From Desertimonas flava (GTDB lineage: Bacteria; Actinomycetota; Acidimicrobiia; Acidimicrobiales; Ilumatobacteraceae), in assembly GCF_003426815.1 (NCBI RefSeq), contig NZ_QKYK01000015.1, positions 1 to 64,000 of the forward strand: a stretch of DNA of 64,000 nt. Direction: 5' to 3'. The stretch's first letter is position 1, and each line of letters begins with the position of its first letter. The notes below the pieces were generated by a model that was not told where the DNA came from, did not search any database, and saw only the letters and a program-made list of their open reading frames with translations. Positions 8,752 through 16,900 of this stretch are shown here, in pieces. Made by a program: the position numbers and the translations under genes.

Positions 8752-9705
8752 TCAGCGGGTCGCAGGCAGGACGTCGCCGACGAACTGATCGACCTGGGCG
8801 AGGGCCACGTCGGCGACGGGGGCGGGGAAGAACGACAGCGACGAGACGCCGGCTGCTTCCATCGCGCTGATGTGGGCCACGGCGTCGTCGAGCGTGCCGA
8901 TCGCGCCCAGCTCGACCCACCAGTCGTCGGGCGCGGCCACGACCCCGTCTGCTCCGTCCCGTGCGACCAGAGCGGCCAGGTCGTCGAAGAACGGTGCTGC
9001 CCGCAGGCCGGGCGGCGGGGCGCCGACGAGGTCGACGACGAGGGGCGCCACGTTGCGCCGCGCCTCGGCCCGGTCGTCGGCGATCGACATCACGCTGAAC
9101 GCGGCCGCGGAGAACGGACCCGCCGGCGCCGCCGTGGCCACGGCGGCGCGGACCGCGGTGGGACCCGACAGCTCGGCCAGCACCAACCCGTCGGCGCAAC
9201 GCCCCGCTGCCGCCAGCGACTTCGGGCCCCGGACCCCGGCCAGGACCGGCGGCACCGGGTGCGGTGGGTACTCGAGCGCCACGTCGGTCAGGCGCACGTA
9301 GTCGCCGTCGGTGGTGAGCCGCTCGCCCCGCAGCAACGCGCGGACGGCGGTGATCACCTCGGTGAGCGCGGTGACCGGTGAGGCCGGCCGCACACCCATC
9401 TGGTCCATCCACTCCTGGACGCCGTGGCCGATGCCGGCGATCAGCCGCCCCGGGGCGAGGGCGCAGAGCGTGGCGATCTCCATCGCCGTCATCGGCGCCG
9501 TGCGGGCGACCGCCGGCATGATGCCGATGCCGACGACGAGTCGCGACGTGCCGGCCAGGGCCGTGGCCGCCAGCGAGACGCCGGTGGTGAAGAAGCAGTC
9601 CTCGATCACCCACAGCTCGTCGGCGCCGCCGGCCTCGAGGCGTTCGGCGATGTCGACGACGAGCGGAGCGGGAAGCTCGCGGGGGAAGGTCATGCCGAGT
9701 TGCAT
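8752..9705 (-). CDS. LLM-class (probably F420-dependent) oxidoreductase
   Basis: 317 residues from the ATG at 9705 (MQLGMTFPRELPAP). The fold is the luciferase-like TIM barrel: GGADELWVIED near 30-40, VGIGIMPAVART, and AGIGHGVQEWM around 107, a form common in F420-dependent actinobacterial reductases. The frame stays open to 10047, but the extra N-terminus (Arg/Gly-rich) does not resemble the family. The substrate is unknown. It is convergent with the alcohol dehydrogenase, so it is probably not part of that operon. No clear Shine-Dalgarno is visible; a TATCGC-like box just upstream would suit a leaderless message, which is speculative. Confidence 0.8.
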   Translation of the reverse strand: MQLGMTFPRELPAPLVVDIAERLEAGGADELWVIEDCFFTTGVSLAATALAGTSRLVVGIGIMPAVARTAPMTAMEIATLCALAPGRLIAGIGHGVQEWMDQMGVRPASPVTALTEVITAVRALLRGERLTTDGDYVRLTDVALEYPPHPVPPVLAGVRGPKSLAAAGRCADGLVLAELSGPTAVRAAVATAAPAGPFSAAAFSVMSIADDRAEARRNVAPLVVDLVGAPPPGLRAAPFFDDLAALVARDGADGVVAAPDDWWVELGAIGTLDDAVAHISAMEAAGVSSLSFFPAPVADVALAQVDQFVGDVLPATR

Positions 9706-10490
9706 GGTCGCGATACTGCCGGAAAAAGCGAACCGCCCCGGTGGCACCCCGGCCGAAGCCGACGCACCGCCCGGGGCGGCCCAAGTGGGACATGACCATC
9801 CACCACAGGTCGATCTTCGGGCGTTAGCCTTCTCTCCGACCGAAACATCGCCCGTCGTGCCAAGGCCGTCGCCCCGAGAGGCGCCGGCCAGCGGCATGGC
9901 GGGCGATGCCTGCATGTTGGCCCGGTGACGAGTCTCCCCGCACCGCACGTTCACGGCAGCACCGCCGCCCGGGCGAACCCGGTCGACGACGACCCCCATG
10001 AGATGTCCGAAGGGCGCCGGTTGGGTACGGCCCCCGTCGGAAACCACGGCTGACCGCTCGATCCGCCGGCGAACCGGCAGACGTCGCGTCCAGCCATGTC
10101 ACCTTCCTCCGACTCGGCGGCGAACCGCCGATCCGGCCTCGGGTGACGTGGTAGCAGTCACAATCCCGTGCACCGATCCCGCTGGCAGCTCGTGGCCCGC
10201 ATCCGTTCTCCGTCGCACCGCTCGGGCAAGCCCGAACTGTCCGGCAGTCCCAGATCCGGTCCCGGTCGCTGCTGCGCTTTCCGGTACGCAGCACATCCTG
10301 TTACCCGCGTCACCCCAGGTCAAGGGGTATTTCTCAATTCACAGGGTTGTCCACGAAACTTTCTCGTTACCCACATGATTTGCCTGTTCATCCACCGTTC
10401 ACACACAACGTTGTGCACAGCGTCACACCTTCCGGAGCCGTACGGAGCGGCCGCGACGGCCTGGACCGGGGTGCCGAGACCTCGACTCGG
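9706..10490. other. gene-free stretch with a DnaA-box-like cluster
   Basis: No convincing gene in either strand. The first 550 bases are featureless. Positions 10320-10420 are clearly richer in A/T and contain several 9-mers close to the DnaA box TTATCCACA: TTGTCCACG (10347), TTACCCACA (10367, one mismatch), TCATCCACC (about 10389) and TTGTGCACA (10411). A perfect 12-bp palindrome CACAACGTTGTG is at 10404-10415. There is no dnaA or dnaN nearby, so I do not call an origin. Confidence 0.4.
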
Positions 10491-10534
10491 GCGTCGACCA
10501 GGCGTCGACCAGGCGTCGACCAGGCGTTGACAAG
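10491..10534 (+). repeat. four 11-bp direct repeats at the cimA promoter
   Basis: Units begin at 10491, 10502, 10513 and 10524. The first three are identical (GCGTCGACCAG); the fourth (GCGTTGACAAG) differs at two positions and contains the TTGACA proposed as the -35 box. One unit is close to one DNA helical turn, so all four face the same side of the helix, as expected for phased binding sites of a regulator. Confidence 0.7.
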
Positions 10535-10556
10535 GACTCCGCCGAGCCGGTTGAAT
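10527..10556 (+). promoter_or_regulatory. probable cimA leader promoter
   Basis: A perfect -35 hexamer TTGACA at 10527-10532 is followed after 18 bases by TTGAAT (10551-10556), four of six matches to the -10 consensus. Transcription would start near 10563, which would make the leader peptide leaderless from the GTG at 10564 rather than from the ATG at 10555. This is inferred from spacing only. Confidence 0.5.
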
Positions 10557-10629
10557 GGCGCACGTGATCCCGACGACCGGCACCGCCGCCTGCGCGCTGA
10601 CCCGCGTCGCGATCATCATCATTACCTAG
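10555..10629 (+). CDS. isoleucine-rich leader peptide of cimA
   Basis: A 24-codon reading frame, too short for ordinary gene finding, ending TRVAIIIIT then TAG (10627-10629). Four consecutive isoleucine codons (10612-10623) follow Val-Ala. It sits 75 bases upstream of citramalate synthase, the committed step of the threonine-independent isoleucine pathway, and is followed by a hairpin and a terminator-like stem. This is the layout of a classical amino-acid attenuator: when Ile-tRNA is scarce the ribosome stalls on the Ile run and blocks the first hairpin. The start may be ATG 10555 or GTG 10564 (21 codons), depending on the transcript 5' end. The peptide itself probably has no function after translation. 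Confidence 0.8.
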   Translation: MAHVIPTTGTAACALTRVAIIIIT

Positions 10630-10691
10630 TGCGTACGGGCTCCATCCTGTACGCACGCTGAAGCCGCCCTCGGGGCGGCTTCTCGATTTTT
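10629..10691 (+). terminator. attenuator: pause hairpin plus intrinsic terminator in the cimA leader
   Basis: The first stem is GTGCGTAC (10629-10636) with GTACGCAC (10649-10656), loop 12 bases; its 5' arm begins at the leader stop codon. The second is a perfect 10-bp stem GAAGCCGCCC (10660-10669) / GGGCGGCTTC (10673-10682) with a TCG loop, followed by TCGA and five Ts (10687-10691). A weak alternative pairing of GGCTCC (10638-10643) with GAAGCC (10660-10665) could act as antiterminator. A ribosome stalled on the Ile codons would cover the first 5' arm and free that strand. Confidence 0.8.
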
Positions 10692-10704
10692 CGGGACGCA
10701 TCAC

Positions 10705-12309
10705 ATGACCAGCATCGAGATCTTCGACACCACGCTTCGCGACGGCCTCCAGGTGGAGGGTGTCTCGGCGACCGTGGAGGACAAGCTGCGCATCGCCGAG
10801 CAGCTCGATTACCTCGGGGTCCGCTACATCGAGGGTGGCTGGCCGGGCGCCAACCCCAAGGACATCGAGTTCTTCACGCGCGCCAAGACCGAGCTCGATC
10901 TCCGCACGTCGACGCTCGTCGCGTTCGGCTCGACGCGCCGCCCGCGCGGCAAGGTCGACTCCGACGAGACGCTGCGCAACCTGGTCGAGGCCGGCACCTC
11001 TGCGGTCTGCATCGTGGCCAAGAGCTCGGCCTACCACGTGACCGAAGCCCTCCAGACCACGCTCGACGAGGGTGAGGCGATGATCGCCGACTCCGTCCGG
11101 TATCTCAACGCCCAGGACCGCCTGGTGCTGGTGGACATGGAGCACTTCTTCGACGGCTACAAAGCCGACACGGAGTTCTCCCTCCGGGCCCTCGAGGCGG
11201 CCGTCGTGGCCGGCGCCAGCCATGTGGTGCTCTGCGACACCAACGGCGGTTCGCTGCCCCACGAGATCGAGGAGATCGTCGGGGCCGTGCAGGCCCACGT
11301 CGGCGGTGACGTCACGATCGGCATCCACTGCCACGACGACACCGGCTGCGCCGTGGCCAACTCGATGGCCGCCGTGCGTGGCGGTGCCCGTCACGTGCAG
11401 GGCACCCTCAACGGGCTCGGCGAGCGCACCGGCAACGCCAACCTCACCACGATCATCCCCAACCTGCAGCTCAAGCTGGGGCTGACGTGTCTGCCCGAGG
11501 GTCACATGGAGCGGCTCACGGCCGTCAGCCATCACGTCGCCGAGCTGCTCAACCGAGCCGTCAACCCGCAAGCGCCCTACGTGGGCTCCAGCGCGTTCGC
11601 CCACAAAGCCGGGCTGCACACCAGCGCCATCGCCCGGGCCAAGGACGCCTACGAGCACATCGACCCCAATGCCGTCGGCAACGGCACGCGCTTCGTCGTC
11701 AGCGAGATGGCCGGGCGGGCGACCATCACGATGAAGGCCGCCGAACTGGGACTCGACATGGACGGTCCGGCGGTCAACACCGTCATCGACGACCTCAAGC
11801 GCCTCGAGCACGAGGGCTACCACTTCGAGGCCGCCGACGCCTCGCTCGAGCTGCTCATGCGCAGGGCGACCGGCTGGCAACAGCCGTTCTTCAGCGTCGA
11901 GTCGATCCGCGTCATCACCGACCAGCTCACCGCCCCGTCGGCGACCGCCGACTCGATGGTCACCGAAGCCACGGTGAAGGTGTGGGTGGGGGATCAGCGC
12001 CACGTGCACACCGCCGAAGGCAACGGACCGGTGAACGCCATCGACAAGGCGCTGCGCCTGGCCCTCACCGGTCCCTACCCGGCACTCGGCCGCGTGCACC
12101 TCACCGACTTCAAGGTGCGCATCCTCGACGGTGCCGGAGCCACCGGAGCCGTCACCCGCGTGCTCCTCGACGCCACGAACGGCGATCGCGACTGGACGAC
12201 CATCGGCGTGAGCCCCAACATCATCGAGGCCTCGTGGAAGGCCCTCGAGGACAGCCTCGTCTACGGCTTGCTCCACGCCGGAGCGGCCGCCGCGACCGCC
12301 ACGTCGTGA
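10705..12309 (+). CDS. cimA: (R)-citramalate synthase
   Basis: 534 residues of the HMG-CoA-lyase-like / LeuA superfamily. It condenses pyruvate and acetyl-CoA to citramalate, giving 2-oxobutyrate for isoleucine without threonine. The N-terminal TIM barrel begins with FDTTLRDG (7-14); the metal-ligand motif HCHDDTG is at 208-214 and NGLGERTGNANL follows. A C-terminal LeuA-type allosteric domain (about 400-534) is present, the usual site of isoleucine feedback. LeuA proper and homocitrate synthase are alternatives, but the opening SIEIFDTTLRDGLQVEG and the length favour the CimA (TIGR00977-type) group. It appears to be controlled by the Ile attenuator just upstream. It ends one base from the convergent enoyl-CoA hydratase gene. 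Confidence 0.93.
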   Translation: MTSIEIFDTTLRDGLQVEGVSATVEDKLRIAEQLDYLGVRYIEGGWPGANPKDIEFFTRAKTELDLRTSTLVAFGSTRRPRGKVDSDETLRNLVEAGTSAVCIVAKSSAYHVTEALQTTLDEGEAMIADSVRYLNAQDRLVLVDMEHFFDGYKADTEFSLRALEAAVVAGASHVVLCDTNGGSLPHEIEEIVGAVQAHVGGDVTIGIHCHDDTGCAVANSMAAVRGGARHVQGTLNGLGERTGNANLTTIIPNLQLKLGLTCLPEGHMERLTAVSHHVAELLNRAVNPQAPYVGSSAFAHKAGLHTSAIARAKDAYEHIDPNAVGNGTRFVVSEMAGRATITMKAAELGLDMDGPAVNTVIDDLKRLEHEGYHFEAADASLELLMRRATGWQQPFFSVESIRVITDQLTAPSATADSMVTEATVKVWVGDQRHVHTAEGNGPVNAIDKALRLALTGPYPALGRVHLTDFKVRILDGAGATGAVTRVLLDATNGDRDWTTIGVSPNIIEASWKALEDSLVYGLLHAGAAAATATS

Positions 12310-12310
12310 G

Positions 12311-13186
12311 CTACTTCGTGAACGAGCGGTAGGGCCGGTCCTCCCAGAACGGGAACCACGACGGCAGGTCGATCGAGGGGCGCAACGCCCAGTTCGGTTG
12401 GCGCTTCTCGAGGAACGCCATCACCCCTTCGCGGGCGTCGGCGGTGGCACCGAGCTCGCCGATCGCCCGGGACTCGATCTCGTGAGCGAACATCGGGTGA
12501 TCCGCACCGAGCGAGCGCCACAGCAGCTGGCGCGTGATCACGGCCGAGAGCGGCGCGACACCGGCGGCCATCTCGTCGGCGAGGGCGTAGGCGGCCGGGA
12601 GCACGTCATCGGGCTTGTGCACGCTGCGCACCAGCCGCGCCGCGAGGGCGTCTTCGGCACCGAAGCGGCGGGCCGTGAGGCACCACTCGGTGGCCTGTGA
12701 GATCCCGACGACGCGGGGGAGGAACCACGCCGAGGCGGCGTCGGTGACGATGCCGCGGCCGGCGAACGGAAAGGCCAGCTTGGCGTTGTCGGCCACGAGT
12801 CGCGCGTCGCACGGGAGCGTCATGGTCAGCCCGACGCCGACCGCCGAGCCGTTGATGGCGGCGATCACCGGCTTCAGGCTGTCGTAGATCCGCAGCGTCA
12901 GGAGACCTCCGCCGTCACGGGCGATCGAGCCGTCGTCGCGGGTGTGGCCGGCGAACGTTTCGCCGCCGCCACTCAGGTCGGCACCCGCGCAGAATGCCCG
13001 GCCGCGCCCTGTGAGAACGACGACGCGGACGTCGTCGTCGGCGTCGGTTCGGTCGAAGGCGTCGAGCAGCTCGTGCAGCATCGCCACGTTGAAGGCGTTG
13101 AGGTGGTCGGGCCGGTCGAGGGAGATCGTGGCGGTGGTGCCGGAGATCGTGAGGGAGATGTTCTCGTAGGCGGGGGCGTCGCTCAT
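12311..13186 (-). CDS. enoyl-CoA hydratase/isomerase family protein
   Basis: 291 residues from the ATG at 13186 (MSDAPAYENI). A crotonase-fold enzyme acting on CoA thioesters: the first oxyanion-hole motif AGAD is at 67-70 and the second region reads NGSAVGVGLTMTLPCDARL. The position that holds the first catalytic Glu in classical hydratases reads GRGIVTDAASAWFLPRVVG, as in isomerase-like or atypical members, so hydratase activity is uncertain. The frame is open to 13978, but the extension lacks any family similarity. It is convergent with cimA with a one-base gap and no separate terminator. Confidence 0.87.
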   Translation of the reverse strand: MSDAPAYENISLTISGTTATISLDRPDHLNAFNVAMLHELLDAFDRTDADDDVRVVVLTGRGRAFCAGADLSGGGETFAGHTRDDGSIARDGGGLLTLRIYDSLKPVIAAINGSAVGVGLTMTLPCDARLVADNAKLAFPFAGRGIVTDAASAWFLPRVVGISQATEWCLTARRFGAEDALAARLVRSVHKPDDVLPAAYALADEMAAGVAPLSAVITRQLLWRSLGADHPMFAHEIESRAIGELGATADAREGVMAFLEKRQPNWALRPSIDLPSWFPFWEDRPYRSFTK

Positions 13187-13318
13187 GGCCCCGCACGGTA
13201 CGGCCCGGCGGCCGCGGACAACGGGTCGAGCGCAGACCTCGTCGAGGTCGAGCCGTCGTGGCCCGATGCGCCTCCGGAGATCGCGCCGATGCTCGGTCGG
13301 AGCGCTAGAAATGGGGCG

Positions 13319-13855
13319 ATGGCCGCACCGAAGTTCACGCCGATCGCTCCGCTCACCGAGAAGTGGTACGAGTCGCCCGACTACGTGCCCGACGCCTGGG
13401 AGGCCGACCGTCCGGGGGAGATCGAGGGTCGCCAGCCCGAGGGACCGCTGCTCGGCTACCAGGGACCCGATCAGGGCTACGCGTTGCTCTTGGCCCGGCG
13501 CATCGAGCCCGATCTCGTGTTGGCCGACAACGAGCGCGCGGACGACGCCGTCGCCGGGTGCCTCGGGATCGCCCTCCGGCGGGCCTCGATGTTCGGCCGG
13601 GCCCCGGTGATCCACGATCTGCGCATCGCGTTCACGATCTGGGGATTCCTCGATCCCGCCCCTCCGACCGACCTCGTGGCCGAGCGCCGCCGACGGTTCG
13701 AGGGCGCCGCCGACCCGCATCACTACAACGTCGTGCGCGAGCTCGCCGACACCGTTCCCGAGGCCACGCTGCGCTCGACGCCGCAGCAGGTGCTCGGTGC
13801 CTATCCGGCCAGCTGGCGCACGCTGCTCGGCCTCGACGTGACGGTCCCCGCCTGA
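13319..13855 (+). CDS. hypothetical protein (178 aa)
   Basis: I do not recognise this protein. From the ATG at 13319 (MAAPKFTPIAPLTEKWYESP) it is soluble, without a signal peptide or membrane segment. It has a Pro/Glu-rich first third (YQGPDQGYALLLARRI near 48-63), a central helical part and a conserved-looking tail (YPASWRTLLGLDV). Codon use is like its neighbours, so it is probably a real chromosomal gene. It is divergent from the enoyl-CoA hydratase gene, 132 bases away, and precedes the large wall protein. A longer frame reaches back to 12944 but runs through the hydratase gene and is not credible. Confidence 0.65.
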   Translation: MAAPKFTPIAPLTEKWYESPDYVPDAWEADRPGEIEGRQPEGPLLGYQGPDQGYALLLARRIEPDLVLADNERADDAVAGCLGIALRRASMFGRAPVIHDLRIAFTIWGFLDPAPPTDLVAERRRRFEGAADPHHYNVVRELADTVPEATLRSTPQQVLGAYPASWRTLLGLDVTVPA

Positions 13856-13966
13856 CCGTCTGCCGCCGGCTCGGCGGCGATCCGAAGCCGACGCCGACGA
13901 GGAGCTAGCGCTCGCCAACAGCCTTGGTGCTATGTTCGTGAGCGACGACTCTGGTGGAGGTGTCCT

Positions 13967-16900
13967 GTGGGCAAGCACATTCGAACGACGACGACGCGCG
14001 GCCTCCCGCGCAGATACCGAGCGAGCGATCGCTTAGTTGATCGCGATCGCTCGCTACATCGCTCGATACATCGGAGGTTGAGGCGCCTTGTCCTCACCCT
14101 CGCCGGGACGGTCCTCCTCGCCCAACCGGCGCTGGCGTCCTCGCCGGCCGACCCCGGGGACGACGCCCCGACGCCGGCGACCCTCGTGGCCGAGCCGGCC
14201 CCGCCCGCCGGCAGCGACGGGTCCGACCCGGTCGACACTGTCGACACCGTCGACCCCGTCGACACCGTCGACCCCGTCGACACCGTCGACACCGTCGACA
14301 CCGTCGACACCGTCGACACCGTCGACACGGTGCCTGCTGCACCCGGCGACTCGACGGAGGCCGCCGAGGGGTCCGCGCCGCCGAGCACCGACACGATGCC
14401 TGACACGGTCGCCGACACGATGACCGACACGGTGCCCGACGTCGCCGTCGCGTCCGACGAGCTCGTCGCGCCGCTCGCCGAGGACCCGGGACTGATCTTC
14501 ATCCCCGAGTCCCCCGACTTCGGCAGGGTCGAGGTCGGCCATGACGGAGCGTGGTTGGAGATCGCCGTGTCGTGGATCGCCCTCGACTGGCACGGCCCCC
14601 ACTGGGTCAGCGTGCACGGCAGCGACGGTCTCGAGCCGTATGGCGGCGAGTTCTACGACTGTGGTGCCAACGCCTGCCGCTACCGGGTCCGTTTCGTGCC
14701 CGAACGGGTCGGTGCGCACGAGCCCACCCTGACGATCGTCGAGGACGGGGTCACCATCGGCACCATGCGCGGCAGTGGCGTGGGGTTCGAACCCGGGGCC
14801 CTGTCGGCCCAGCCGTCGACCGTGGACTTCGGACCCACGGTGATCGACACGACGAGTGCGCCGCGGACGGTGACGGTGCGCAACACCGGTGCGTCCTCCA
14901 TCGACATCGTCTCGTCCGACGTGGCTGGGCCGTTCGTCCTCGACACCTCCGCCGACGCCGGGTGCGACCCCGTCTCGTCCGAGCCGTTGGGCCCGGGCGA
15001 GACGTGCACGGTGTCGGTCGTCTTCGAGCCCGACGAGTACGACCAGCAGACCGGCTACTTCGACCTCGACGGCGACAGCGGCGAGATCCTGCGCGTCTAC
15101 CTCCAGGGCTATGGGACCCCGCCGCCGTCGATCACGGTCACCCCGGACGCGCAGGACTTCGGCACCGTCGACGTCGGTGACGAGTCCGACGCGCGTCGAT
15201 TCACGATCCGCAACACCAGCGACTCCCGCGTCTTCATGTCGGGCGCCATCACGGCGAGCGCCCCGTTCGCTGTCGCTCCCAACGACTGCGTGAGGATGTA
15301 CGAGCCCGGTGACACCTGCCGGGTCGACGTGACGTTCGCACCGACCGAGCCCGGCGCGGCCACCGGGACCCTCGACATCGCCGGGTATGCCACCGCGTCG
15401 CTCACCGGTGAGGGCACCGGCGACCGGCTCGCCGAGCTGGCGATCGAACCGGAGCAACTCGACTTCGGCCACGTCTCCACCGGCTCGCCCACCGAGCCGG
15501 CCACGCGCACCCTCACACTGACCGTGCGCAACACAGCGACCTTCGCAGTGACCCTCGACGCCAGCGAGTTCGAGGTGACGGGCCCGTTCTCGATCGACGG
15601 CTCCGACTGCTCCCGCCAGCTCGCCGGCAATGCGACCTGTGCGATCGAGGTGACGTTCGCTCCCGAGACATCGGGCCCGGCGAGTGGCCAGGTGGTCGTC
15701 AATGTCGCCGGCCGGCCGGCGGCCAGCGCCCAGCTCGTGGGCGCGGCATCGGGCCACGATGTGGACCTGACCCCCGCGTCGCTCGACTTCGGCGACGTGC
15801 CCGTCGGCACGGTGTCGAGCCCGCAGCGCATCAGCCTGCGCAACACCGGTGGGGTCGCCATGACCCTCACCGGCGCGATGGATGTCACCGAGCCGTTCGT
15901 GGCCGCCGACACGAGCTGTCGCGGTGTGTTCGGGACCGGCGCGACGTGCTGGGTCGACGTCGCCTTCGCGCCGGTCGCCGACGGAAGTGCCAGCGGGCGC
16001 TTCGAGATCCGCGCCGACGACATGGTCGTGGCCTCGGCCGATCTCACCGGAACGGGGGGCGACGAACCGTCCGCCGGCGCACCCGTGTCCCTCAGTCCGA
16101 CGAGTCACGACTTCGGCGCCGTCGAGGTCGGCTCGACGGCGACGCACCGCTTCACGGTCAGCAACGAGACGACGTCGAACCAGCGGGTCGACGGCATCGA
16201 GACGGGCCAGCCGTTCCACCTCGACGGCACGTCCTGCGCGGGCGACCTGCCCGCCGGCAACTCCTGCTGGATCGATCTGAGGTTCCAGCCGACCGAGAGC
16301 GGCGCGGCGCAGGGACAGCTGTCCGTGTCCGGCAGCGGCTACGACCCGGTTCGCGCCACTGTCGCCGGTACTGGTGTGTCGGGCCCGGCCGAGCCGGTCC
16401 TGTCGATCAGCCCGACCAGCATCGACTTCGGCACGGTCGGGGTGGGAGCGACGTCACCGCCGCAGACCATCACGATCAGCAACATCGGTACCAGAAGCGG
16501 CGGGATCTCGATCTTCACCTCTGCGCCGTTCGCGGTCGTGCCCCAGAGCGGCTGCACCACGCTGTCGCCGGGTGCAACGTGCATGGTGCAGGTCACCTTC
16601 AGTCCGAGCGAGTCCGGGCCGGCCACCGGCATGCTCTCGGTGGCGGGCGACGGGTTCAACGGCGTGACGGCGCAGCTGTCGGGGACGGGCAGCAGGGCTC
16701 CAGCGCCCGACGTGTCGGTCTCGCCGTCGTCGTTGGCCTTCGGTGACGTCGCGGTCGGGTCGGTCTCGGCTGTCAGGACGGTGTCGATTGCCAACGACGG
16801 CAACGCCCCGGCGTCGATCGACGATGTGTCTGCTTCGGGTCCGTTCGCCGTGGACAGCTCGGCGTGCGCGACGATCGCCGCCGGTTCGTCGTGTCAGGTC

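Noticed and set aside
10320-10420. Possible replication origin
   Set aside because: DnaA-like boxes only; no dnaA, dnaN or other origin genes, and box quality is modest.
14078-14080. TTG start giving a shorter, conventional signal peptide for the wall protein
   Set aside because: GGAGG directly abuts it with no spacing, whereas GTG 13967 has a correctly spaced GGAGG.
14054-16219. 721-codon open frame antisense to the wall protein
   Set aside because: High GC content opens long antisense frames; the plus-strand frame has a Shine-Dalgarno, signal peptide, repeat modules and LPxTG anchor.
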